A stretch of 31,937 bases of DNA from Acanthaster planci. Lineage: Eukaryota > Echinodermata > Asteroidea > Valvatida > Acanthasteridae. How positions within the stretch are numbered: the first letter of the stretch is position 1; each line of letters begins with the position of its first letter. The DNA lies in contig NW_019091362.1 in assembly GCF_001949145.1 (NCBI RefSeq), positions 744,997-776,933 on the forward strand. Reading direction: 5' to 3'. Positions 1-9,321 of this stretch are shown piece by piece. Made by a program: the position numbers and the translations under genes. The notes under the pieces were generated by a model. That model saw only the letters and a program-made list of their open reading frames with translations, was not told the DNA's origin and did not search any database.

Positions 1-164
1 ACCTGATGTTCTCCCTAAGGTCGAAAAATATACCACAAAATGTCTCCCTAGTGACCCATTTGTAAGAATACAACAGACATTAAAGATCATGATGGTGAAT
101 GGAATGACCAAATGTACTCCACCAAGCATGGGTATCAATAAGTAGGAGGGGGGGAAAGGTTTGT

Positions 165-345
165 CTGGTGGCTCGTTGCCAAGTATACTCATATACATGT
201 AAGTAAAATGAATTACCAGAGGAGAAGAGATTCTAAACTACAAAATACGGCCATGATGTTGCTTGTGAATGTGGAAATTCACACGTACATGTACAAAGAG
301 GTTCCAAACATGCATTAAAGTAATTGTATTGCACCTTTAAATTCC
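165..345. repeat. diverged dispersed repeat, partner at about 7190-7340
   Basis: This stretch shares an ordered series of words with 7190-7340: a 'ttgccaa' word, 'accaga(g)gaa', 'aaactacaaaatac / aaaccagcaaaatac', 'gaatgtggaaattcac / gaatatagaaattcac' and 'ttccaaacat / ctccaacata'. A related 'ggctc(g/a)ttgccaagta' word also occurs near 6695. It looks like an old non-coding repeat. No open frame of note is present, and the class is unknown. Confidence 0.4.
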
Positions 346-1259
346 AAGGAGGTTGTTAATGCCACAAACCAGATGTCAGTTGATGTCAGTTGATCCATGG
401 AGCTTTTAATAGCTTGATAGTTGATCACAGTGTGTCATTGTGGCAGTTGATTTTCATAGTGCAAGAATGTTAAGAACCATATGATAATTATCACTGTTGT
501 GGTCAACCCCCCCCCTCAATTACAAGACCATCACCAGACTCACCCCACAGGGCAAATCACAACCTACTGGTGTTCAATGAGCTGCACTTTTGTCCTGTTC
601 CTACCTGTTACTTGTGACTGATCTCGTAAAGGTTTTAACTGCAAAGATGGGGGTGTTAATTTGAACTAGTACGGCCCAAGACAGCTTCAGGGATGATGAC
701 TAGGTTTTTGCTTTATGCATGTACATATACCAAGGATCTTCCTACCACCTGCAGTTCAGAGTGTAACTTCACCCACTACCAAACTGTTTTTTTTCGAGAG
801 GCACTTTCTCTTCTGTGCCCTGCCTTATTTTGTGCAAATTGCAAGGCAATTTGTTGTCCATTGACTCATTATCCCAAGAAGACTCTCCCATACTGGTACC
901 GATATTTCACCACGGGCTGGTGAATTTCTTAACGGGCTTTCTAATGGATTGTGTGCATTCTTTGTAAGAGTTAATTCCCTTAAGTGCATCTCGTGGTCAA
1001 TGGTTACTTTTGTAAATGAGTTGCCTCAAGACACTAAAATATAATATTTTTGGCTTCAGTCATTTCATCGTTTGTCGGATGTCATAAAGCTTCTGCATCC
1101 TCGTTACAATCCATATTTGTGTAACTATCTGATAGTGACCTATCACAGGCTGTTTTACCCGATGCTGTCCGGATCTCCTTTGCAGACCTTGTTGCAATTA
1201 CTTGCTTGCCGGTATCCATGTTGCACTGTATTCATAGCCGTAGCATCCTCTCACATCCT

Positions 1260-1375
1260 TGTCTTTTCTTACAAAGCTGTGGATTGTTCCTTGGTCTGAT
1301 AGCCTCATCCATCTTATCCTTTGACTCTCTGGTTCTCTTTGATTTAAAGGCAGCTGCGTGTGTACATGTGTACCA
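1260..1375 (+). promoter_or_regulatory. conserved proximal promoter of lectin 1
   Basis: About 110 bp directly upstream of the gene are conserved at all three lectin copies: an 'acaaagctgtgga(t/c)tgtt' block, 'ttggtct', a 'tcatcc' word and then 'TTTAAAGGCAGCT'. In this copy TTTAAA lies at 1343-1348, about 55 bp before the ATG. It is a plausible TATA variant giving a short 5' leader. Conservation above the diverged surroundings is what I see; promoter function is inferred. Confidence 0.45.
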
Positions 1376-1381
1376 CAGCTG

Positions 1382-1390
1382 ATGTTTTAA
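1382..1390 (+). promoter_or_regulatory. minimal upstream ORF (ATG TTT TAA) of lectin 1
   Basis: A two-codon reading frame, ATG-TTT-TAA, ends 11 nt before the lectin ATG. The same element sits at 15160-15168 before lectin 2. In lectin 3 the ATG has changed (ATTGTTTTG). It would lie in the leader if transcription starts near the TTTAAA motif. A role in damping translation is inference. Confidence 0.3.
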
Positions 1391-1401
1391 GAGAAAAAAT
1401 T

Positions 1402-1938
1402 ATGATGGCTCTACATGGAACTGAACCTGAGAACTTGAAGCCAGCCATTGTAATTGTCATTATTGGATTGATTGGTGTACATGCCATTTGTAAACCAGGT
1501 TGGATGGAACATGGCTCATCTTGCTACAACTTTACAGATCAAAAGATGACTTGGGACGATGGAAGCTCCTACTGCCAAGAGCTTGATGGGATGCTGTTGG
1601 TTATTGAGACAGAGGAAGAAAATGACTTCATCGCTCAAGGATTGAAAAATCTCAACGTGTCAAAGGCGTGGCTTGGTTGCAATGATAAGGTCACAGAGGG
1701 CACATGGATGTGTTATCCTGAAGGTGTCAAGAGAATGCAGTATGAGAACTGGGGGGAGGGACAACCCAATAACAAAGATAACCAGGATTGTTCAACAATA
1801 AAGACCGAGGGTCATTATGGCAAGTGGGGTGACAAACAGTGCAACAGCAGTAGGTACACTGTATGTGAGACAACCAGCAGCAGAGTCCCTGCCATGTCCT
1901 GCTACATTCTGGGTTCTGATGGACGCCTTCACCTCTAA
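1402..1938 (+). CDS. C-type lectin domain protein, lectin 1 (intronless, 178 aa)
   Basis: Single-exon gene for a secreted or signal-anchored protein with one C-type lectin domain. Residues 1-14 are polar, about 15-28 form a hydrophobic core (AIVIVIIGLIGVHA), and the domain begins at ICKPGW (about 29) and ends at YTVCE. It has the long-form N-terminal Cys pair, WLGCND, an extra Cys pair (LGC and MCYP), and the QDC, KQC and VCE cysteines. Three N-glycosylation sequons are visible: NFT, NVS and NSS. The calcium/sugar site is altered: QPN replaces EPN/QPD, QDC replaces EDC, and WGD replaces WND, so a calcium-coordinating Asn is missing. Calcium-dependent sugar binding is therefore doubtful. A tail with one further Cys (AMSCYILGSDGRLHL) follows the domain. 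The start is the ATGATG shared by all three copies; an in-frame ATG at 1366 would add 12 residues but is out of frame in lectin 2. An innate-immune or agglutinin role is inference from the family. Confidence 0.85.
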   Translation: MMALHGTEPENLKPAIVIVIIGLIGVHAICKPGWMEHGSSCYNFTDQKMTWDDGSSYCQELDGMLLVIETEEENDFIAQGLKNLNVSKAWLGCNDKVTEGTWMCYPEGVKRMQYENWGEGQPNNKDNQDCSTIKTEGHYGKWGDKQCNSSRYTVCETTSSRVPAMSCYILGSDGRLHL

Positions 1939-3989
1939 ATCTCACCCAAGCCTTCAGTCAGCAACACACCCCTCTTTCTCTTGAATAAGGATTCTGCATT
2001 TAAATCATCAGCTTGAAGAAAGACTACCAGTGTTCATGAATAATATGTACATGTATGAACATTCGTGTACATGTTGGATGTACCAGTGCAAATTACTGAT
2101 TTTGTGCCTCGTACATGTATGTTGTAACCCGTTGGTGTTTTTGATGCACCACAGACAGCAAGGGGTGTAATACTCTGAGATCTTTACGCAGTAGACAGTC
2201 AGACGATGATTCAAGTTTCTACAAGAAATTCAGTCTACAAAAAATGTCAAAGATAAAGCTGGACACTTGGGACTGTGCATTTTGAATTGTGTGCATCAAG
2301 ACGTTTGATTTACCTCAGGTTGTACCATGACTGATGCTTTTGGTGGGGGTTGCCTTGAACCATTTGCTATCTGAGTGTACGGTACAGTATCTGTCAGTAT
2401 ATGGTACATGTACTGTACATGTAGGCCTATGTCTGAATCTGTGTTGAGCGACAACATTCATGTGAATGGTTTAAAATCTTGATGCTGAAATGTTGACGAT
2501 TTCCTGCTAATTGAGCAGGAACTACGGTATTAGGAATTTACATTCTACCGGCGCTAGTCTGCATTTCTAGAATATCGGATTTGAGTCATTGCAAATTGTT
2601 TTGAAAAACAAAACCTTAAGATTGCTTGTAAACATGGTGTAAATATTGCCTTGTTACAAAGGGCGAAGGAGCGCCATACAAATGTGCTCCTTTAGCCATG
2701 GCACTGACTGGGCGGGGCCCTACTATTTTCGTCCTGGTTTGGGCTACTTACATGTAAGGTAAATATGCTCAGCTGAATATAATTTGCCTCTTTGTCCATT
2801 AATATGTGTTTGCGGCTTTCTAATTTTCTTTATATAATTGTGCTTGGCTGTGCTAATGTAAATATGTTTGCTTCTATCCTTTGCTTGTCCAAAACTTGTC
2901 CAAAACCACTAGATTTTCTTTGCTTTAAGTTATTGCTTCGCTGGTTTGAGTTTATAATGAAATGTTGTTTCAAATTAGTTACTTTGCCATCCTTGCTGTG
3001 TCATATGTTATTGTCCTTGTTCCCGTATTTTGATTTTCTTCTGCCGTGCGTTCTCCGTACGTAACAACATCAAGACATTGTTTAATATTTTCTGAATTAA
3101 TTATACGAGTTCAGCATTCTTCCCATCACATTGACTTTCTGCAAGGGAAATCTTTTGTTAAAGTGAAATTATGTTTTTGCCTTACAAATCAACAGTTACC
3201 TGATGGCCACCCTTACCCCTAAACCTCACCTAAGTTTTCAGCTAAAATGTGCACCTATCCCTTCATAGACACAGGTATGAATTAGTACAGGTCGCCTGAG
3301 ACATGGTCCCAACTTTAATTTTTTCTTCAGCCTGAAAGATCCTATATGTACATGTACTAGTTTAATTATGGAAGTACATATGAGCACCCCAATGCATTCA
3401 ATTTTGACTGGAACAAGCCTAAATATCATTGTTCCCCCATGGTGTCAAAACAGGATGACGTCTTGATTTTTAGCTGCTTCGGCTACACTGCTGAAGCAGC
3501 TATTGTTTTCATTCTCTGGGTCGCAGTGGTGAAGTGTAGGACACTTTTCAAGAGACGGGAACAGAAACCCCTCAAAAAGCCTTTCTTTTTCTTCAGTTCT
3601 TACAATGAACAATATCACAGACAGTCTGCAGCAGTTTTTTGGAGAAAACATTGGGGTTAAGAGGGCGAAAAATGTGTGATTGCGCAATACCCATTTATAC
3701 ACATCAATGCTCCTAGTGGGTGATGGAGGTTAGGGTGAAATTTACTAACTCAAAACCTGACCTGCGTCAGAAGACCAGATGTTTCAGCATAAAGAACTTC
3801 TTCAAGGTACACAAGTCGGTGTTAATAGGATTAAGAGAGGCATGCTTTAGGTTATGAAACCTGATTGAAAAAAATGAAATATCCCATGGAATAGGAACAT
3901 CATGATTAAGAAAAAATCCAATTTTTGACAATAACCGGTTTTTCTGTGTTTGTTGTGTCAGTAACCCTTCCGCTATAACACTTTGACAC

Positions 3990-4500
3990 TTTAGTAAGAG
4001 TGATTGCCCTCAAACTTTGCATATGCTTAGACCACCATCTAAGGATGGTCCTAGAAGATATCTGTCATGATGACGTCAGCACTTGTCACGTGACAACAAA
4101 GTTGAACTCTTTTCGGGTTTGTATCTCTGGAACCATTTGTCCCAGTGGGTTGAAATTTTGCACACACAAAAAATCCAAATGTGTTATACGTGAAAATTTG
4201 AGTTATGTCATGATGACATTACCACCTGATTTTTTTGTGTGATTTTTAAATTTTGACATTCTTTTTGACATATCTCTTGAACAAAACAATTTTTTTTTTC
4301 AAAATTCTTTTTGCTACACCTACAGCAGGTCTATTAGATATCCATTTGTTGAAAAATGTTGACGTCATGATGACGTCACGATAATGTACAATTTTTAATT
4401 CTACATATTAGGCAACGTCTGATCGTTTTGAAATTCACTCAGTATGTTAACAGTCCATCCCTGATTGCATTTCTGAAGTGACGCCATCATGACCTCATTC
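3990..4500. repeat. AT-rich sequence with palindromic TGACGTCA sites, probable dispersed repeat
   Basis: The stretch carries TGACGTCA at 4071-4078, 4360-4367 and 4371-4378, the last two only 3 bp apart, plus degenerate copies such as 'tcatgatgacatt' near 4208 and 'gccatcatgacctca' near 4484. The repeated palindromes in low-complexity AT-rich DNA look like a transposon-derived or satellite-like repeat. TGACGTCA is also the CREB/ATF site, but regulatory use is not shown. No coding potential. Confidence 0.35.
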
Positions 4501-4829
4501 ATTGATTTTTTATGATTTTTTTCACAATTTATACATAGACCAATTTGCATGCATACTACTACTATCTTCCTACCGGTATCATACCGTAATTTCTGGAACT
4601 TAAGTCCAATTACTTTCAAATTCTGCTGACAAACCGTGAATTTCAATTGACCAAGTTCAGGTATATGTGCATGATATCACGATTTGTATTTAAGAGCCGA
4701 GTATGAAGTAATAGTGCTATTTACAAGTATGATCGTCCGATATAATTTGTGTACATTGTGACCTTTGCCCTCAATTTGGTGCATACAACACATGTACACA
4801 CACTGGCGGCCGCTATCAGGGTACAACTG

Positions 4830-5098
4830 AGGAAATGCACTGTGTCAAGTAGTCTTGGTTTCAAGACCTTCCAGAACTTATTCCACAACACAAACCATCA
4901 CACGTACACTGTTAGAGGGCGCTATCACCACATGAATTGTTATCGCATGAAGACCAGGACCTTCCTGTGGTAACAATTCGTGAGGTGATAGCATCATGTA
5001 CATGTGCATACATGTACATGTACAGTACATGTGATGGTTCGCTGTGTCATGGATCAACTAGAAGGTCTTGGAACCAAGACTATGTGTTGCGCAGTTCA
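4830..5098. repeat. long imperfect inverted repeat (fold-back MITE-like hairpin)
   Basis: The arms pair over most of their length. The inner arms are 4921-4944 ('gctatcaccacatgaatt...') and 4969-4992 (reverse complement 'gctatcacctcacgaatt...'). The middle arms share 'aaccatcacacgtac' and 'aaccatcacatgtac'. The outer arms share 'tagtcttggtttcaagacct' (4850) and the reverse complement of 5062-5083. The loop is about 24 bp, and a short ACATGTAC run is inserted in the right arm. The fold suggests a non-autonomous fold-back DNA element. I could not define its termini or target-site duplication. Confidence 0.6.
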
Positions 5099-6054
5099 TG
5101 CTAATTCCAGCATCTGCGATCCGAGAAAAAGCAAGGACTGATCCGATGATTGGGACTGGGGGAATCACCCTTTAAGATTTTTCTTCTTGGAATTAAATAC
5201 ATGTAGCTTAAAAAATATACAAATGATGTTTTGAAAAGGCTCTGATTCCCAAGCAGCTCTGTGGTTGTTCACAGCCACATGCCTCGAGTTTGTTTTGTTT
5301 TCAGCCTTTCTGAAAATTCATTGGTTGGTATTCACTTGTGGCAAGTCGGAAGTGACTTGAACACACTGATAACAAGTAGCTGGTGACATAAGCACTGTTG
5401 TGTCTGGTCATGACATTGATATTATTTCTTTCGTTAAATCGTTCGTGGAGGTGCACTTGTTCATGTTTTTATCAAATTGTAGTTTATCAAAATGTTAATA
5501 ACCACGCAATGAAGCACAATGAACGCTTTAGATTCAACATTATACCATTTGAATTTATTGGTAGCGTGATAGTCATTACATTTAATTGCAGCAGTGATGT
5601 TGTTTTTAGCACTAAAAGAAGCCTGGAAATTTTTTTTCTCGTGAAAATTATGGCTAATATCATGAGCAGCATCATTTCAATTTGTACAAATATGTAAAAC
5701 ATTGTGTGAAGAAACGGTGGTGAATTTAATGTGAGTGTAGAATTAAAAAATAATCGGATGTTGTTCTAAATTATCAAACTTGTCATAATAGCCTCTAATA
5801 TGCAAAAAAAGACACGTAGCAGTTTAGTTAATTCACTATCACTGTAACTCGTACCCGTATATAGATGTGAGATTTGCTGTGTGTATATAGTGTTCTAAAA
5901 AAAGTATTTTGCTCTAAACTAAAGCCAACCATTTCAAAGTGTTCACAATACCTTGGCAAGAATAAATTCTGCTCAATGTATTTTTCGACAGCCAAACATG
6001 CCAGCCATGATGTAATTCAGTTCACAAGTCACCAGAGAAGTTTTTGAGTTAAAA

Positions 6055-6450
6055 GGCCTTGACCCCTTCACGCCAGGAGGCGGCTATAGCCGCCGTAAAA
6101 ATTGAGATCCTCAGCCCGCTTTTCAGCTATTATTCTCGGCCCACGCTCGAGTGAACACGGTGAAAGAAGGCAGACCCTGGCTCTTGTATATATGGTAATT
6201 GGTCTTTGTGCATAGCCCAGAAATGAAAAAAAACGATTTTTCATCATAATCACCAGCTTCACAATAGTCCCCACTTTGAAAAGAGGCAATGGGAATGTGG
6301 AAGGGTGAGTAGAGCTGCATGCCACCGAACAATCAGCCTTTTCACTGTGTAATTCAAAGCATGCAGAGCAGGTGGCCTTCGTGGCCAAGCAAGGCTGGAA
6401 TTCTTGGAGTCGGCTTTGGGAAGAAATTCCCATCGTCAAGGGGTTAATTA
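6055..6450. mobile_element. candidate MITE with CCCCTT-type inverted ends
   Basis: The left end reads 'ttgaccccttcacgccagg' and the reverse complement of the right end reads 'ttaaccccttgacgatggg', giving short imperfect terminal inverted repeats about 390 bp apart. TTAA occurs next to both ends, as for piggyBac-like insertions, but the duplication is not clean. A perfect 16-bp palindrome (ggcggctatagccgcc) lies at 6079-6094. The 141-codon open frame on the minus strand has no domain I recognise and is probably fortuitous. Confidence 0.35.
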
Positions 6451-6735
6451 AGAAGAAGTTTTCAAAATGTGAATCAACATGAACCCTCGGCATCTGTCAA
6501 CTCGATTACCATTTTCCTTCAAGTATCAAACTGAGAGAGAAATTAAAACAAAGAGCTGAGTTTAGTGTTTCCAATGTAAAGTGAAACTCCTGGTGAGTTC
6601 CTACTCCCTTTCATCTCGCAGATCACATATGGTTTTTCTGTTCAAATGCGAACCTAAAGGTTGCTAACTGAAAACATGCTGCAATTTGCATGATGGCTCA
6701 TTGCCAAGTACAGTACCGGAACATGTATACTAAAA

Positions 6736-7050
6736 TAACCACTACCTGCTGGGTGGATTTCTTTTGAGCGGGATGTGATGGTGGGATCTTTTCAAGATTT
6801 TCCGTTTTCAAAATTCTTCAAAAATTCATGTGTTCATTTACTGGACGTTTACACCCACGTGAACAACTTTCTGGTGGCTACTCTAATCTGTCAGGCAACT
6901 TTCATTGATGCCCGAGTATTCAGCCCAGGCCTGCAGCCCTGTAAAAGCGAGTTCAGAATAGTGAGGTGTTGCATTTGTTCTAGTGAATGCCAGTAGCATC
7001 TTTTCATACACAGCTGGATAAGCGAACAGTGGCGCTTTGACGCTCATCAA
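6736..7050 (+). repeat. dispersed element family R320, copy 1
   Basis: About 315 bp closely match 29221-29543 in the same orientation, and the reverse complement of 12501-12765. Shared words include 'gatcttttcaagattttccg', 'cattgatgcc', 'aggcctgcagccctgtaaaa', 'gtgaggtgttgcat' and 'tttcatacacagctgga'. The family is unidentified. The reverse strand of the 29221 copy is open over most of its length, so the element could contain a piece of coding sequence. No terminal repeats were found. Confidence 0.6.
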
Positions 7051-8210
7051 TGGGGCTCTAGAGCACTTTTGTCCGCGGTGCTAATCCGCGTGCGCGCTAT
7101 GCTCAAAACGGTGGTATACTGTTTCAAAACAGTGCCAAATTACCTTCGAAAAGTGGTATTTGAAAAATGCTGGCAATTCCCAGCAGCAGGTTGGTGGGAA
7201 TTGCCAATAGGAAGTGGATAACCATGAATCACCAGAAGAAAGGAAATTTAAACCAGCAAAATACCGGTATGATTGTTCTCATGAATATAGAAATTCACAT
7301 AAAAATAGGCTCCAACATACCTTTTGAAGTACCGTATTAGCAAAACAAAAAACTAATATCAGGTTAGTTAGAGTGCAACTGATACATAAAGTAGGCACTG
7401 TTGATATTTTACTTGTATTTTGGTTAATATTTAAGTTTTTTGTATCGATATTATCGATATATCACATTTTATTCATTTTGATTTTCAACTGGCCTACACC
7501 CCTACTTTGTAATGGTGTGATCCAATTCAAATTTGGCAACATGTTCTAGCATCCGTATTGTGTGATGAGATGTGATATATGCTGCCGTGCATAGCGATAT
7601 CATCAGCACGTGGTGCTAGTTTGGTTAGCAAATAATTCTCTGTTTTGGAGGATAACTTTTGAGATATTTTCGATGCAAAGTGTATGCAAATTATTGAGTG
7701 CGAGACTAAGATACGTGTAGCTTACTGAATTTATTCTTCAAATGTCGCCCTATCAGCCGCCCGGAGTATAAGCTACAGGGACATTTTTCACTCAGCGTGA
7801 GAACCAACGTAGGCCATGGCTTATCAAAAATTACACTCATGTGACAGTGCACTTTCGTACCGGTATTTCTAATAAAATGCGTTCCTTGGTAACAATATTT
7901 TGGATATACATGTATTTTTCAATATCGATGTTTTCGAACTTTCAAACCATTTGATCATACCCATATGGATAATATGGATAATATCGATTTATCGATATAT
8001 CGACGGTGCTTAACATAAAGGTGCATTTTTAAGGTTGCAGTAAATTAATTGCATTGCCCTATAAAATTCCAAAGTAAGTTAGGCTTTTTTTTTTAATTGA
8101 TCAATTCAGGACTTGGTGTTGCCAACAGAAATGATGAAAAGCAGGTCTGTAGAGTAACATTTAATATACGTGTATATTAATGGCAACATACATGTACAGA
8201 CTTTGTAATC
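7051..8210. other. non-coding AT-rich interval
   Basis: No gene is supported here. The interval includes the partner of the 165-345 repeat (about 7190-7340). It also has several ATCGAT and TATCGATATATC-type self-complementary words near 7445-7460, 7925 and 7983-8000. A 'taattgcattgccc...aaattccaaag' stretch near 8045 resembles one near 320, so the interval may be an old repeat interrupted by other sequence. Confidence 0.4.
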
Positions 8211-8214
8211 ATCA

Positions 8215-9316
8215 AGTACGTATTCCCTGCAGTTTTGGAAGCATCCTTATTTGGAGTGGCAGGAAAACATGATGGTTGCAAGAAAAGTGACGGTAAAAGG
8301 AACACAGAGATGCAACTTTCCTCCTGTGCTCCAGTGAGAGAATGTGTGCCCAGAGAGGATCATCGATCTTTAGAAGTGGACAGCCTTTCTCTGTAACCTG
8401 TCTAATGCAGTGGCACCTGCTCCACTCCATACAGGGGAGGCATACATGTACCCCATAAGTGGTGGAATATATGCCTTATAAATGGCACCACAGGCTGGGA
8501 GAGGAAGGAGATTTCTGGTTCTGCCAAGAATATAGAATCTCCTTGCATATTTGTTGGCAAGACCGGCAACATTTCGAGTCCAAGACAGTGAGTTGGTGAT
8601 AGTTACACCGAGAAGGATTATACTCCAAGTGGGTTTTAATGAACTGTTCATGAAGTAGAGAGGTGGGTGGTTCTGGATGAGCTTCCTACTGATTATCATC
8701 TCCTCAGTTATTTTAGCACTGAAGGTGATGCACCAGTCAGAAGCTCACTTTTCAATAGTGTCTAAACCACACTGAAGACTTTCGCCAGAGGTGACTCTTT
8801 GTTCAGGATTCTTAAGTGTGACATGAAGAGTGAAGTGATCTGTGAGCAAATAAAGATCATTCTCCTGTCAAGTCATCAATATACTGGTAGATCGAGAAGA
8901 GCAGAGGATCAAATACATCTACACGTAAATGCATGTACACGTAGTACAACTGATTGCCTTCTATCAGTTATGAATCATGAAATTCAGCTGATCCGATTTC
9001 CTTTGATACCACATGATGTCAGTTTAGTCAAGAGGCCACAGTGCCACACACGATCAAATGCTTTCTTGATGTCAGTGGCAAGAACTCTGATTTCTTGCTG
9101 GATGTCAAGATCATCTTTCAACCACTGAGCAATGTGAGAAAGCATATCAATAGTAGACGTCTTCTCTAGAAATCCATATTGAGAGTCACTAATTAAGATG
9201 ATTTCATCAAGATGCTTGCAAATGTAGTCACAAATGACTCTCCATAACCTTGGAAATTAAAGGCAACAATGGAATAGGTCTGTATTTAGCAGGGTCTTGC
9301 TTGTGTCCTTTCTTTG
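8215..9316 (-). mobile_element. LINE reverse transcriptase remnant, 3' part (CR1/Jockey-like), inactive
   Basis: Read on the minus strand, three frames together give a non-LTR reverse transcriptase: 'PKKGHKQDPAKYRPI' next to the insertion point at 9316, 'DIKKAFDRVWH' (about 9020-9050), the thumb region 'LLGVTITNSLSW' (about 8580-8615), 'IYKAYIPPLMGY' and 'SLEHRRKVASLCSFYRH' (about 8280-8330). The catalytic FADD box has decayed to 'LTDH', and frameshifts and stops interrupt it, so it cannot be active. It continues at 11699 on the other side of an inserted transposon. The family name is by resemblance only. Confidence 0.8.
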
Positions 9317-9321
9317 GGACT
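9317..9321. repeat. target-site duplication, left copy (GGACT)
   Basis: GGACT occurs directly left of the 9322-11693 element and again at 11694-11698. Removing the element and one copy rejoins the LINE frame as VTAVPKKGH, which supports a 5-bp duplication on insertion. Confidence 0.75.

Larger units (their letters stand above)
355..6000 (+). repeat. lectin tandem-duplication unit 1
   Basis: This is the most complete copy of a segment that recurs at 14290-17370 and 17900-20790. The 5' part (from 'gttaatgccacaaacc') matches unit 2 near 14295. The part around 750-900 (ending 'aaggcaatttgtt') matches both other units. The lectin gene at 1402-1938 and its promoter follow. The segment 2300-2510 matches 16745-16940, and 3065-3200 matches 17235-17370. 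The distal segment about 5500-6000 ('ttttttagcacta', 'taaagccaaccattt', 'gacagccaaac') matches 20265-20785 in unit 3 and is absent from unit 2. Apart from the lectin gene I see no supported coding region here; short open frames at 693-923, 2792-3064 and 5398-5697 show no recognisable domain. The stretch 3430-3990 holds nothing I can name. Confidence 0.75.

Noticed and set aside
693-1299. Open frames of about 75 codons upstream of lectin 1 as small genes
   Set aside because: No domain, and the paralogous stretches in units 2 and 3 do not keep the frames.
6068-6493. A 141-codon minus-strand frame as a gene
   Set aside because: No recognisable motif; it overlaps a candidate MITE with inverted ends and has low-complexity codon content.
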